A stretch of DNA of 64,000 nt, from the NCBI GenBank assembly GCA_963766365.1, contig CAVXZK010000005.1, forward strand, positions 62,001-126,000, written 5' to 3'. The translations under genes and the position numbers were made by a program. Position 1 is the first letter of the stretch, and the number at the start of each line of letters is the position of its first letter. The stretch is from JALORV01 sp963766365. Its GTDB lineage: Bacteria > Pseudomonadota > Gammaproteobacteria > Burkholderiales > Burkholderiaceae_F. Positions 7,941 through 17,085 of the stretch are shown here, one piece after another. A model generated the notes under the pieces. The model ran no database searches and was not told where the DNA came from. It was given only the letters and a program-made list of their open reading frames with translations.

Positions 7941-8441
7941 ATGAGACTGACTACCAAAGGCCGCTTTGCAGTGACCGCCATGATCGACCTCGCGCTGCGC
8001 GAACATAACGGACCGGTGACGCTGGCAGGCATCAGCCAGCGGCAGAAGATCTCCCTGTCCTATCTTGAGCAGCTGTTCGGCAAGCTGCGTCGCCACGAGC
8101 TGGTGGAGAGCACCCGCGGTCCGGGCGGCGGTTACACCCTCGGCCGGGTTGCCAAGGACATCACCGTCGCCGACATCATTTTTGCGGTTGACGAACCGCT
8201 CGACGCAACGCAATGCGGCGGCAAGGAAAACTGCCAGGATGACCAGCGTTGCATGACGCACGACCTCTGGGCCAACCTTAACGCGCGCATGGTCGATTAC
8301 CTCGACTCCGTCAGCCTGGCCGACCTCGTGGAGCAGCAGAAGGCCCGGGTGGACAAGGGTGCCGGTAGCGCCGTGTTGCACGATAATCGTGCCCGCGCTC
8401 GGGCCGAGTCCGACGAAAAGAACGAGACCGCGCTGACGTAG
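7941..8441 (+). CDS. iscR: Fe-S cluster-sensing transcriptional regulator IscR
   Basis: 166 residues, Rrf2 family. MRLTTKGRFAVTAMIDLAL is the standard IscR start, with a winged-helix DNA-binding region to about residue 70. The cluster ligands C92, C98, C104 and H107 are at the same positions as in E. coli IscR. AAAGGA at 7928-7933 sits seven bases before the ATG; the longer reading from 7893 lacks this support. It should report Fe-S demand: with a cluster it represses the operon, without one it acts at type 2 sites. First gene of the isc operon. Confidence 0.97.
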   Translation: MRLTTKGRFAVTAMIDLALREHNGPVTLAGISQRQKISLSYLEQLFGKLRRHELVESTRGPGGGYTLGRVAKDITVADIIFAVDEPLDATQCGGKENCQDDQRCMTHDLWANLNARMVDYLDSVSLADLVEQQKARVDKGAGSAVLHDNRARARAESDEKNETALT

Positions 8442-8454
8442 CAGGGGCAGGGAA

Positions 8455-9663
8455 ATGCAGCTTCCGATCTATCTGGACTATTCGGCGACGACGCCGGTGG
8501 ATCCGCGCGTCGTCGACGCGATGATTCCCTGGTTGCGCGACCATTTCGGCAATCCCGCATCGCGCAGTCACGCGTACGGCTGGGAGGCCGAGAAGGCAGT
8601 CGAGACCGCCCGCGAAAACGTCGCTGCGCTGGTCAACTGTGACCCGCGGGAGCTGATCTGGACTTCCGGCGCGACCGAGTCGATCAACCTTGCACTGAAG
8701 GGCGCCGCCCACTTCTACAAGGACAAGGGCAAGCACCTTGTCACCGTGAAGACGGAGCACAAGGCGACGCTCGACACGATGCGCGAGCTCGAGCGCGAGG
8801 GTTTCGAAGTCACGTACCTCGATGTCGAGACGAATGGCCTGCTCGACCTCGCGAAGCTCGAGGCGACACTTCGTCCCGACACGAGCGTTGTCTCGGTGAT
8901 GTTCGTGAACAACGAGATTGGCGTCATTCAGGACATCCCGGCGATTGGTGAAATGTGCCGCTCGCGCGGCATCATCTTCCATGTCGACGCCGCGCAGGCG
9001 ACCGGCAAGGTCGTCGTCGACCTGAGGCAACTCAAGGTCGACCTGATGTCGTTCTCGGCGCACAAGACCTACGGTCCCAAGGGCGTCGGGGCGCTGTTCG
9101 TACGTCGCAAGCCGCGCGTGCGGCTCGAGGCGCAGATGCATGGCGGCGGTCACGAGCGCGGCTTGAGGTCGGGCACGTTGCCCACACATCAGATCGTTGG
9201 CATGGGTGAGGCGTTTCGCATCGCGCGCGAGGAGATGGCGACCGAGAACGAGCGCATCCGCATGCTGCGCGACCGGCTGTGGGCCGGGCTTTCACAGATC
9301 GAGCAGGTCTACCTGAACGGTGACTTCGAGCTGCGCGTGCCGCACAACCTTAACGTCAGCTTCAATTTCGTTGAGGGCGAGAGCCTGATCATGGCCATCA
9401 AGGATGTCGCCGTGTCGTCCGGTTCGGCCTGCACGTCCGCGTCGCTCGAGCCGTCGTATGTTCTGCGCGCGCTGGGCCGCAGCGACGAACTGGCGCACAG
9501 TTCCATCCGTTTCAGCGTCGGTCGCTTCACTACGAAGGAAGAGATTGACTACGCGGTCAGTCTGGTCACGCGCCAGGTGGCGCGCCTGCGCGAGATGTCG
9601 CCCCTGTGGGAAATGTACAAGGACGGCGTCGATCTGAATTCAGTCCAGTGGGCTGCCCACTGA
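8455..9663 (+). CDS. iscS: Cysteine desulfurase IscS
   Basis: 402 residues, normal for IscS. It is a PLP enzyme that takes sulfur from cysteine, leaving alanine, and delivers it as a persulfide to IscU and other acceptors. SAHKTYGPKG holds the PLP lysine (about K204), and SSGSACTSASLEPS carries the persulfide cysteine (about C326) on the mobile loop. It starts 13 bases after iscR, with AGGGGCAGGG just upstream. Confidence 0.98.
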   Translation: MQLPIYLDYSATTPVDPRVVDAMIPWLRDHFGNPASRSHAYGWEAEKAVETARENVAALVNCDPRELIWTSGATESINLALKGAAHFYKDKGKHLVTVKTEHKATLDTMRELEREGFEVTYLDVETNGLLDLAKLEATLRPDTSVVSVMFVNNEIGVIQDIPAIGEMCRSRGIIFHVDAAQATGKVVVDLRQLKVDLMSFSAHKTYGPKGVGALFVRRKPRVRLEAQMHGGGHERGLRSGTLPTHQIVGMGEAFRIAREEMATENERIRMLRDRLWAGLSQIEQVYLNGDFELRVPHNLNVSFNFVEGESLIMAIKDVAVSSGSACTSASLEPSYVLRALGRSDELAHSSIRFSVGRFTTKEEIDYAVSLVTRQVARLREMSPLWEMYKDGVDLNSVQWAAH

Positions 9664-9682
9664 GTTCGCACAAGAGGCCAAC

Positions 9683-10096
9683 ATGGCATACAGCTCCAAA
9701 GTCATTGATCACTACGAGAACCCGCGCAATGTCGGGTCATTCGACAAGGGTGACGAAAGCATCGGCACCGGAATGGTCGGCGCGCCTGCGTGCGGCGACG
9801 TGATGAAGCTGCAGATCAGGGTCAACGAGCGCGGCATCATCGAAGACGCTCGTTTCAAGACCTACGGCTGCGGTTCCGCGATCGCCTCGTCGTCGCTTGT
9901 CACCGAGTGGGTCAAGGGTCGCACGCTCGACGAAGCGGCCAAGATCCGCAACACGCAGATCGCCGAGGAACTCGCGCTGCCGCCGGTGAAGATCCATTGC
10001 TCGATCCTCGCCGAGGATGCAATCAAGGCGGCGGTCGAGGATTACCGTCGCAAGCATGGCCAGCTCGAGCAGCAGGCGGAACCCAAGGCAGCATGA
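9683..10096 (+). CDS. iscU: Fe-S cluster scaffold IscU
   Basis: 137 residues. It assembles [2Fe-2S] and [4Fe-4S] clusters from IscS sulfur. The ligands are all present at standard positions: C37 (ACGD, with D39), C63 and H105-C106. LPPVK at residues 99-103 is the recognition motif for the chaperone HscA encoded downstream. The Ala/Glu-rich tail is slightly longer than in E. coli. Confidence 0.98.
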   Translation: MAYSSKVIDHYENPRNVGSFDKGDESIGTGMVGAPACGDVMKLQIRVNERGIIEDARFKTYGCGSAIASSSLVTEWVKGRTLDEAAKIRNTQIAEELALPPVKIHCSILAEDAIKAAVEDYRRKHGQLEQQAEPKAA

Positions 10097-10116
10097 TCGG
10101 CACGGAGAGCAAGGCA

Positions 10117-10440
10117 ATGTCAGTCACGATGACCGAACGGGCAGCGCAACACGTCGCGGCATTCCTGCAGAAGCGGGGCAAGGGCGTGGGATTGCGTCTG
10201 GGCGTGCGCACTACCGGGTGTTCCGGCATGGCGTACAAGCTCGAATACGCCGACGCTGCCCAGCCCGAAGACCAGACCTTCGAATGCCATGGCGTCAAGA
10301 TCCTGGTCGACCCAAAGAGCCTGCCCTACATCGAGGGCACCGAACTGGACTTCGTGCGCGAGGGCCTGAACGAGGGCTTTCGCTTCAACAACCCGAATGA
10401 AAAGAACCGCTGCGGCTGCGGCGAGTCCTTCAACGTCTAG
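10117..10440 (+). CDS. iscA: A-type Fe-S carrier IscA
   Basis: 107 residues. It transfers Fe-S clusters or iron to target proteins. The three conserved cysteines are at C35, C99 and C101 (CGCG). ATG 10117 has GGAG nine bases upstream; an in-frame ATG at 10093 would overlap the iscU stop as ATGA and add eight residues, so it remains possible. Fourth gene of the isc operon. Confidence 0.96.
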   Translation: MSVTMTERAAQHVAAFLQKRGKGVGLRLGVRTTGCSGMAYKLEYADAAQPEDQTFECHGVKILVDPKSLPYIEGTELDFVREGLNEGFRFNNPNEKNRCGCGESFNV

Positions 10441-10482
10441 CCGCGCGGACCGGCGCGCCGCAGTCAACGCGCCGACAGCACC

Positions 10483-11025
10483 ATGTCTCACCCCGACCAC
10501 TTCGCGCTGTTCGCGTTGCCGCCTCGCTTTGCGATCGACGAGACGGCATTGGAGAGTGCGTACAAGGCCGTGCAATCCAAGGTCCATCCCGATCGCTTCG
10601 CCGCCGGCACGGCGGCCGAGCGCCGCGTCGCGATGCAGTGGGCGGCACGGGCGAACGAGGCGTACCGGACCCTGAAGTCTCCGTTGTCACGGGCAGCCTA
10701 CCTTTGTGAACGCGCTGGGGTTGCGATCGGCGCCGAATCGAATACCGCAATGCCAGGTCCGTTTCTCGTGCAGCAGATGGAGTGGCGCGAGGCGCTGGAA
10801 GACGTGCGACGGAGCGCTGATGCCAAGCAGTTGGCGGGGCTCGCTGATGGGATGGCGGCCGAGAGGTCGCGAGTGATCGCCGAGATCGGCGAGGCGATCG
10901 ACCGGCGCTCCGATTTCGCGTCAGCCGCCCAGCTGGTTCGCCAGCTGATGTTCATCGAGAAGTTCGGCGATGAGCTTCGTGCGGCCGATGAAGGGCTGTC
11001 GCATCCCCGTGAGGCGTCGGCGTAA
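10483..11025 (+). CDS. hscB: J-domain co-chaperone HscB
   Basis: 180 residues. The N-terminal J domain has the HPD motif at residues 35-37, which stimulates the HscA ATPase; the C-terminal helical domain (about residues 90-175) binds IscU. It helps HscA release the cluster from IscU. The last base of its TAA stop is the A of the hscA ATG, so the two are translationally coupled. Confidence 0.95.
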   Translation: MSHPDHFALFALPPRFAIDETALESAYKAVQSKVHPDRFAAGTAAERRVAMQWAARANEAYRTLKSPLSRAAYLCERAGVAIGAESNTAMPGPFLVQQMEWREALEDVRRSADAKQLAGLADGMAAERSRVIAEIGEAIDRRSDFASAAQLVRQLMFIEKFGDELRAADEGLSHPREASA

Positions 11026-12905
11026 TGGCGCTCCTGCAGATTGCCGAGCCGGGCGAATCGGCCGCGCCGCACCAGCATCGACTCGCCGTCGGAATCGACC
11101 TGGGCACGACCAATTCACTGGTCGCCACGGTACGCAACAGCATCCCGGTTGTCCTCGATGATGCCGAAGGCCGCAGCCTGCTCCCCTCGATCGTGCGATA
11201 CCTGGCCGATGGCTCGGTGGAGGTGGGTTACGAGGCGCAAAAGCACCAGTCGCTCGATCCGCGCAACACCGTCGTCTCGGTCAAGCGATTCATGGGCCGA
11301 ACCCGCGCCGACGTGCTGCATGTCGAGAGCATGCCGTACGACTTCGTCGACCGGCCAGGCCAGGCGCCGGGCATGCTGCAGATCCGCACCGCCGCCGGCG
11401 TGAAGAGTCCGGTAGAGGTGTCGGCGGAGATCCTGAAGGCCCTGCGTTCACGTGCCGAGGAAGCCCTCGGCGGCGAACTCGTCGGAGCGGTGGTCACGGT
11501 GCCGGCGTACTTCGACGACGCGCAGCGGCAGGCGACGAAGGACGCCGCGAAGCTCGCGGGCATCAATGTCCTGCGCCTGCTGAACGAGCCGACCGCTGCC
11601 GCGATCGCCTACGGACTGGATCACTCGGCCGAGGGGATCTACGCGGTCTACGACCTCGGCGGGGGCACCTTCGACATCTCCGTCCTGCGGCTGTCCAAGG
11701 GAGTCTTCGAAGTGCTGTCGACCGGCGGCGATTCGGCGCTGGGCGGCGACGATTTCGATCATCGGTTGTTCTGCTGGATCATCGAGCAGGCCAGGCTGCT
11801 GCCCTTGTCGCAGCAGGACTCGCGTTCCCTGATGGTGAAGGCGCGCGACGTGAAGGAGCTGCTTTCCGTCGATCCGGAAGTCCGTGCCAACGCGGTGTTG
11901 ACGACGGGCGAGGTGGTTGACGTACCGGCGACGAGCCGCGACTTCGCGCGCATGACACAGCCATTGGTCGACAAGACGCTCGTTGCGTGCCGCAAGGCCC
12001 TGCAGGACGCCGGCATCAAGCCGACGGATGTCGACGGTGTCGTGATGGTCGGTGGCGCGACCCGCATGCCGCACGTGCGCAAGGCGGTCGGTGCATTCTT
12101 CGGGCAGACCCCGCTGACGAACATCGACCCGGACAAGGTGGTTGCGCTCGGAGCGGCGATGCAGGCGAACCTGCTGGCAGGCAACCGCGCAGCCGGCGAC
12201 GACTGGCTGCTCCTCGACGTCATTCCGCTCTCGCTCGGCCTCGAGACGATGGGCGGACTGGTGGAGCGGATCGTCCCGCGCAACTCGACGATCCCGGTGG
12301 CGCGTGCGCAGGAGTTCACGACCTTCCGCGATGGCCAGACGGCCATGTCGATCCATGTCGTGCAGGGCGAGCGCGAGCTGGTCGCAGACTGCCGTTCGCT
12401 GGCGCGTTTCGAGCTGCGCGGTATCCCGCCGATGGCGGCAGGCGCCGCGCGCATACGCGTGACCTTCACGGTGGACGCCGACGGCCTGCTGTCCGTGGCG
12501 GCGCGCGAGATGGGCAGCGGTGTGGAGGCAGCCATCACGGTGAAGCCCACATACGGCCTCAGCGACGATGAAGTCGCCCGCATGCTGCAGGAGTCGTTTG
12601 GCTCGGCCGATGAAGACATGCGTGCCAGGGCGTTGCGCGAGCAGCAGGTGGAGGCGCAGCGGCTGCTGGAGGCCACCGTGGCGGCGCTCGCGGCCGATGG
12701 CGACCTGCTGTCCCTGGACGAGCGCAACGCGATCGAACGCCTGGTCGCCGACACCGGGGCGCATCTGCAGGACACCGATATCGCCGCGATCCGAGTCGCA
12801 ACCGAGGCTCTCGTGGCCGGCACCGACGACTTTGCTGCGCGCCGCATGGACCGGTCGATCCGGGGTGCACTCGCCGGGCGCGCGATCGAGGAGCTGGCGA
12901 AGTAG
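11025..12905 (+). CDS. hscA: Hsp70-type chaperone HscA for Fe-S transfer
   Basis: 626 residues. The nucleotide-binding domain starts with DLGTTNS (residues 25-31) and has DLGGGTFD near residue 208; the substrate domain and helical lid follow. HscA binds the LPPVK motif of IscU and drives cluster transfer using ATP, with HscB as partner. Context and length separate it from DnaK, since it lies between hscB and fdx. Overlap by one base with hscB. Confidence 0.97.
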   Translation: MALLQIAEPGESAAPHQHRLAVGIDLGTTNSLVATVRNSIPVVLDDAEGRSLLPSIVRYLADGSVEVGYEAQKHQSLDPRNTVVSVKRFMGRTRADVLHVESMPYDFVDRPGQAPGMLQIRTAAGVKSPVEVSAEILKALRSRAEEALGGELVGAVVTVPAYFDDAQRQATKDAAKLAGINVLRLLNEPTAAAIAYGLDHSAEGIYAVYDLGGGTFDISVLRLSKGVFEVLSTGGDSALGGDDFDHRLFCWIIEQARLLPLSQQDSRSLMVKARDVKELLSVDPEVRANAVLTTGEVVDVPATSRDFARMTQPLVDKTLVACRKALQDAGIKPTDVDGVVMVGGATRMPHVRKAVGAFFGQTPLTNIDPDKVVALGAAMQANLLAGNRAAGDDWLLLDVIPLSLGLETMGGLVERIVPRNSTIPVARAQEFTTFRDGQTAMSIHVVQGERELVADCRSLARFELRGIPPMAAGAARIRVTFTVDADGLLSVAAREMGSGVEAAITVKPTYGLSDDEVARMLQESFGSADEDMRARALREQQVEAQRLLEATVAALAADGDLLSLDERNAIERLVADTGAHLQDTDIAAIRVATEALVAGTDDFAARRMDRSIRGALAGRAIEELAK

Positions 12906-12916
12906 CGCTTCAGCAG

Positions 12917-13255
12917 ATGCCCAAGATCACCGTATTGCCGCACGAGGAACTGTGCCCGGCCGGGACCGAGTTCGAGGCTGCCTCCGGCGTTTCGCTCGCC
13001 GATGCGCTGCTGGACCACGGCGTCGATATCGAACATGCGTGTGGCAAGGTCGCGGCCTGCACCACGTGCCATTGCATCGTTCGCAAGGGCTTCCAGTCTC
13101 TGCCGCCGGCTGAAGACAATGAAGAAGACCTGCTCGATCGCGCCTGGGGGCTGACCCCGGTGTCGCGGCTCTCTTGCCAGGCGATCGTGCAGGACACCGA
13201 CCTCACAGTCGAGATCCCCAAGTACAGCATTAACTACGCGAAGGAGGGCAAGTAG
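12917..13255 (+). CDS. fdx: [2Fe-2S] ferredoxin of the isc operon
   Basis: 112 residues, adrenodoxin type. Cluster ligands C42, C48, C51 and C87 lie in CGKVAACTTC and RLSC, the same spacing as E. coli Fdx. It supplies electrons for cluster assembly on IscU. Starts 11 bases after hscA. Confidence 0.97.
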   Translation: MPKITVLPHEELCPAGTEFEAASGVSLADALLDHGVDIEHACGKVAACTTCHCIVRKGFQSLPPAEDNEEDLLDRAWGLTPVSRLSCQAIVQDTDLTVEIPKYSINYAKEGK

Positions 13256-13257
13256 CC

Positions 13258-13461
13258 ATGCCATCGCTCAAGTGGATCGACGTGCGTGAAATCGCCATTG
13301 CACTTGCCGAGGAACACCCGGACGTCGACCCTCGCACGATCCGTTTCACCGACCTTTACAACTGGGTGCTGGCGCTCGACGGCTTCGACGACGATCCGAA
13401 ACATTCGGGCGAGAAGATCCTCGAGGCGATCCAGCAGGCGTGGATCGAGGAAGCGGACTGA
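13258..13461 (+). CDS. iscX: Fe-S assembly protein IscX
   Basis: 67 residues, the family's usual size. Small acidic protein that binds IscS and iron and tunes the rate of cluster assembly. WIDVREIAIALAEEHPDVD and the acidic patch DGFDDDPKHSGE are typical. Last gene of the isc operon; it converges on the SbtB-like gene 27 bases downstream. Confidence 0.96.
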   Translation: MPSLKWIDVREIAIALAEEHPDVDPRTIRFTDLYNWVLALDGFDDDPKHSGEKILEAIQQAWIEEAD

Positions 13462-13488
13462 GGGCCCTCGACGTGGCGGCGTCGCGCG

Positions 13489-13791
13489 CTAGAACTTCTC
13501 GGCGCGGAACACGCCGACTTCGGCAGTGAACATCGCCACCTGGTAGTTCGCGGCGTAGCTCGACAGCACGTGCTTCGCCAGCGCCTGTGCGACCGCCGAG
13601 TCGCACACAATCTTCATCTCGATCGAGCGATCAGCCTCCCAGCTCGCTTCGCGCTCGCCGCGTTCGCCGCCGCCACGCACGTCGCCGATGGTATAGCCGT
13701 GCGCACCGAACTGCCGCGCGTCCCGTATGAGGTTCTTCTCGAGCGCGGCCTCCGTGATGATGACGAGCAGTTTCTTGGCGTGCGTCTGCAT
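13489..13791 (-). CDS. PII-like protein, probable SbtB
   Basis: 100 residues from ATG 13791, with GGGAG about six bases upstream; an in-frame ATG at 13809 inside the previous gene is less likely. KKLLVIITEAALEKNLI is a PII-type first strand and helix, and GYTIGDVRGGGERGERE looks like the T-loop. It directly follows the SbtA gene, the arrangement known from cyanobacteria, where SbtB binds adenine nucleotides and gates bicarbonate uptake by SbtA. The C-terminus ends in VFRAEKF and lacks the CGPxGC redox loop of many cyanobacterial SbtB proteins. The role here is inferred. Confidence 0.78.
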   Translation of the reverse strand: MQTHAKKLLVIITEAALEKNLIRDARQFGAHGYTIGDVRGGGERGEREASWEADRSIEMKIVCDSAVAQALAKHVLSSYAANYQVAMFTAEVGVFRAEKF

Positions 13792-13793
13792 GA

Positions 13794-14747
13794 CTAGCTC
13801 CCGAGCCATCGCGCGTAGTGCAGGTAGAGCGGAATGCCGATCGTGATGTTGAACGGGAAGGTCACGCCCAGCACCACGCCGATCGACAGTGCCGGATTCG
13901 CCTCAGGAACGGCCACGCGCATCGCAGTCGGTGCCGCAATGTACGAACCGCTGGCCGCCAGCGTGGCGAGCAGCGCGGTGCCACCCAGCGACAGTCCGAG
14001 CAGGTGACCAACCAGCGCTCCGACGAACCCCAGCACCAATGGGGCCGCAAGGCCAAACGCCACCAGGAATGCGCCGGCGCGGCGCAGGTCCGCGAGCCGG
14101 CCGCCGGCCACCAGACCCATCTCGAGCAGGAACAGGGCCAGCACGCCCTTGAAGAGTCCGAAGAACACCGGCTCGATCGGTGCGATCATTTGCGGACCGG
14201 CGAGGGTGCCGATCGCCAGGCCGCCGAGCAGCAGCACGACGCTCTTCCCGAGCACCACCTCGTGGGCGAGCGCGCCCCAGCGCAGGGGCGGCCGACTGCC
14301 TTCAGTGTGCGCCAGCGCGCGTGCCAGGACGATACCGACGACGATGCCCGGCGCCTCCATCAATGCCACCAGCAGCGGCATGTGCGGTTCGCTGGCGATG
14401 CCGGCCTGCAGCAGCAGGCTCGTCGCCACGGCGAACGTGACGACCGACACCGAGCCGTAGTGCGCCGCGATCGAAGCACTGTCGTGCACGGAAAGCCGCC
14501 CGATTCGGCGCAGCACCGGGTAGAGCACCAGCGGAATCGTTGCTCCCAGCGCGACTGCGGCGACGGCACTCGGCAGCACACTGGCGACGGGTTGCCGCGC
14601 CAGCTCAACGCCGCCCTTCAGGCCGATCGCCAGCAACAGGTATATCGACAGGGTCTCGTACAGTGGCTCGGGCAGCCGCAGGTCGCTCTTTGCCAGGCGC
14701 GCGACGACGCCGAGAATGAAGAACAGGACGACGGCGTCTATGGTCAC
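13794..14747 (-). CDS. SbtA-type sodium/bicarbonate symporter family permease
   Basis: 317 residues and about ten membrane segments. IAAHYGSVSVVTFAVA and ASGSYIAAPTAMR are the conserved SbtA segments of the two inverted halves; the C-terminal GVTFPFNITIGIPLYL also fits. Characterised members take up bicarbonate with sodium in cyanobacteria; many heterotrophs carry homologues with untested substrates. Its start overlaps the Nudix gene by four bases and the PII-like partner follows directly, which supports a regulated transporter pair. Confidence 0.85.
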   Translation of the reverse strand: MTIDAVVLFFILGVVARLAKSDLRLPEPLYETLSIYLLLAIGLKGGVELARQPVASVLPSAVAAVALGATIPLVLYPVLRRIGRLSVHDSASIAAHYGSVSVVTFAVATSLLLQAGIASEPHMPLLVALMEAPGIVVGIVLARALAHTEGSRPPLRWGALAHEVVLGKSVVLLLGGLAIGTLAGPQMIAPIEPVFFGLFKGVLALFLLEMGLVAGGRLADLRRAGAFLVAFGLAAPLVLGFVGALVGHLLGLSLGGTALLATLAASGSYIAAPTAMRVAVPEANPALSIGVVLGVTFPFNITIGIPLYLHYARWLGS

Positions 14748-15574
14748 TCGTACAAGCCCGGCGGCGTCGCAAAACCGCCGCGTCGCGCGAGGCTCTCGAG
14801 CGTGGCCAGCGCAGCCTCGAGCGTGAACTCGTCACGCTCGATTGCGTCGACGATCGCGGGAAGCGACCGTCGCTCGATGGCGGCGACCTCGCCGTCCTGG
14901 TTGCTGCACGTCGTGTCGGTCGACAGGGTCACCTCGTACACATAGATGCGCTCGGACTGATACCCCTCGGTAACCGGCCGGCGAACGTGAAAGCTGCGGC
15001 CGTGATGTACCTCGAGTCGGTCAAGTTCCAGGCCGGCTTCCTCCCACGCCTCGCGTTCGAGCGCCTGTTCGAGGTTCTCGCCGGCGGGGACCATGCCGCC
15101 GACCAGGTTGTCCCACAGGCCGGGGTCGATCGCCTTGTGGGCCGCACGGCGCGCGACGAGCAGTGTCCCGTCGTCGCCAAACGCATTCAGGTGCACGGCC
15201 TCGGTCATGATGCCCAGTGCACGGCACGCGGCCCGCTCGACCGTGGCGAGCACCGGGCCGCCGGGGTGAGCGCGAACAGCGAGCGCCTCGTCCCGCCAGC
15301 CGCGTAGCAGCCCCGCATCGCGCAGAAGGATGGCGGCGTCCGCCAGCAGGGCACTACGGTGGGTGACACTGAGCCCGTCGTCGACGAGGTGCAGCATCCC
15401 CGATCGCTGCTCGAAACCGCTGGTCCGCGTCACGAGAAAGCGCGCGACCTCTGGCGCGGCCCAGCCGACGGTGTGGCCCGCCACAACGAACGGGTGCAGC
15501 TCGGGCGGTCGCAGCGGCTGGGCGCGCGCCTGAAGTCGTCCGGCGAGCGCCAGCAGCCTTTCGGCCTGGGGCAT
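14744..15574 (-). CDS. DUF4743 Nudix hydrolase
   Basis: 276 residues. An N-terminal DUF4743-like region (about residues 1-120) is followed by a Nudix domain with a full Nudix box, GMVPAGENLEQALE then REAWEEAGL (about residues 159-181). Eukaryotic and fungal relatives of this architecture hydrolyse damaged forms of thiamine diphosphate, so a housecleaning role is possible; the substrate is not shown by the sequence. Its ATG shares one base with the lysS stop, and its stop overlaps the sbtA start (ATGA). Confidence 0.83.
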   Translation of the reverse strand: MPQAERLLALAGRLQARAQPLRPPELHPFVVAGHTVGWAAPEVARFLVTRTSGFEQRSGMLHLVDDGLSVTHRSALLADAAILLRDAGLLRGWRDEALAVRAHPGGPVLATVERAACRALGIMTEAVHLNAFGDDGTLLVARRAAHKAIDPGLWDNLVGGMVPAGENLEQALEREAWEEAGLELDRLEVHHGRSFHVRRPVTEGYQSERIYVYEVTLSTDTTCSNQDGEVAAIERRSLPAIVDAIERDEFTLEAALATLESLARRGGFATPPGLYE

Positions 15575-17085
15575 CAGGTCTCCGGTCGCAGGTGAGGGAA
15601 CAGGATCACGTCGCGGATGCTGGGCGCATCCGTCACGAGCATGATGAAGCGGTCGACTCCGACTCCACAGCCTGCGGCGGGCGGCATGCCGTACTCAAGT
15701 GCGCGCACGTAATCGGCGTCGTAGTACATCGCCTCCTCGTCGCCCGCGGCCTTGGCCTTCGCCTGCTCGTTGAAGCGCGTCGCCTGGTCCTCCGGATCGT
15801 TGAGTTCGGAGAAACCGTTGGCCAGTTCGCGGCCGGCGATGAAGAGCTCGAAACGCTCGGTGATTTCGGGGTGTGCGTCAGAGGCCCGCGCCAGCGGCGA
15901 GACCTCGACCGGGTAGTCGACGATGTAGGTCGGCTGAAGGAGCTTCGACTCGGCCACCTCCTCGAACAGCGCCAGCTGCAGTGCGCCGAGTCCGGCCTCC
16001 TCGGAGTGCGTGCTGCCCTTGGCGCGAAGCTCGCGGTGCAGGTAATCGCGGTCGGCAAGTTGCGCGTCGCCGTACTGCGGAGCATGTGCCCGGATCGCCT
16101 GCACGGTTGTCATGCGCGCGAACGGCCTGGCGAGATCGATCGTCTGTCCCTGGTACTGAAGCACCGCCGAGCCCGTGGCCGCAACGGCCGTGTGTCGCAA
16201 CAGCCGCTCGGTGAAATCCATCAGCCACGTGTACTCCTGGTACGCGGCATAGAACTCCATCATCGTGAATTCGGGATTGTGGCGCGGGCTCACGCCCTCG
16301 TTGCGGAAGTTGCGGTTGATCTCGAACACGCGCTCGAAGCCGCCGACCACCAGCCGCTTCAGGTACAGCTCCGGCGCGATGCGCAGGAACATGTCGATGT
16401 CGAGCGCATTGTGGTGCGTGACGAAGGGCTTGGCCGCAGCCCCGCCGGGAATCACCTGCAGCATCGGTGTTTCGACTTCTAGAAACCCTTCTGCGACCAT
16501 GAACTCACGCATCGCGGCGATCGCCCGGCTGCGGACTAGGAACGCCTTGCGTGTCTCCTCGTTCATGATGAGGTCGACGTAACGCTGACGATAACGCAGC
16601 TCGCGGTCTTCCAGGCCATGGAATTTGTCAGGCAGCGGGCGCAGCGCCTTGGCCATCAGCCGCAGTTCCCTCACGCGCACCGACAGCTCGCCCTTCTGGG
16701 TCTTGAACACCACGCCGCGTGCGGCGATCAGGTCGCCGATGTCCCAGCGCTTGAACTCGTCGAGCGCGGCCTCGCCGGCCTCGTCCTTTGCGATGAAGAA
16801 CTGGATGCGCCCGCTGACGTCCTGCACGGTCGCGAAGGCCACTTTGCCCATGACCCGCTTCAGCATCATGCGGCCGGCCACCGCAACCTCGACGCCCCGC
16901 TGCTCGAGCGCTTCGCGTTCCAGGGCGCCGTACTTCGCGTGCAGCTCGTCCGCCAGATGCGTGCGCTGGAAATCGTTGGGGAAGGCAGGGCCGCGGCGAC
17001 GAAGTTCCGCGAGCTTCGCGCGCCGCTCCGCAATGATCTGGTTTTCGTCGACGACCGGGGCAGAGGGTTCGTTCATGGTGGGCAT
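15574..17085 (-). CDS. lysS: Lysyl-tRNA synthetase, class II
   Basis: 503 residues. It charges tRNA-Lys. The N-terminal OB fold covers about residues 55-160; class II motif 2 is FRNEGVSPRHNPEFT and motif 3 is GCGVGVDRFIML. ATG 17085 follows the SDR stop immediately; a second ATG three codons later (17076, MNEP) is equally plausible. It belongs to the minus-strand run that begins with prfB, a pairing found in many Proteobacteria. Confidence 0.97.
   Translation of the reverse strand: MPTMNEPSAPVVDENQIIAERRAKLAELRRRGPAFPNDFQRTHLADELHAKYGALEREALEQRGVEVAVAGRMMLKRVMGKVAFATVQDVSGRIQFFIAKDEAGEAALDEFKRWDIGDLIAARGVVFKTQKGELSVRVRELRLMAKALRPLPDKFHGLEDRELRYRQRYVDLIMNEETRKAFLVRSRAIAAMREFMVAEGFLEVETPMLQVIPGGAAAKPFVTHHNALDIDMFLRIAPELYLKRLVVGGFERVFEINRNFRNEGVSPRHNPEFTMMEFYAAYQEYTWLMDFTERLLRHTAVAATGSAVLQYQGQTIDLARPFARMTTVQAIRAHAPQYGDAQLADRDYLHRELRAKGSTHSEEAGLGALQLALFEEVAESKLLQPTYIVDYPVEVSPLARASDAHPEITERFELFIAGRELANGFSELNDPEDQATRFNEQAKAKAAGDEEAMYYDADYVRALEYGMPPAAGCGVGVDRFIMLVTDAPSIRDVILFPHLRPET

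Noticed and set aside
11448..13264. Long minus-strand frames of 438 and 501 codons
   Set aside because: Shadows of hscA and fdx; no recognisable domains.
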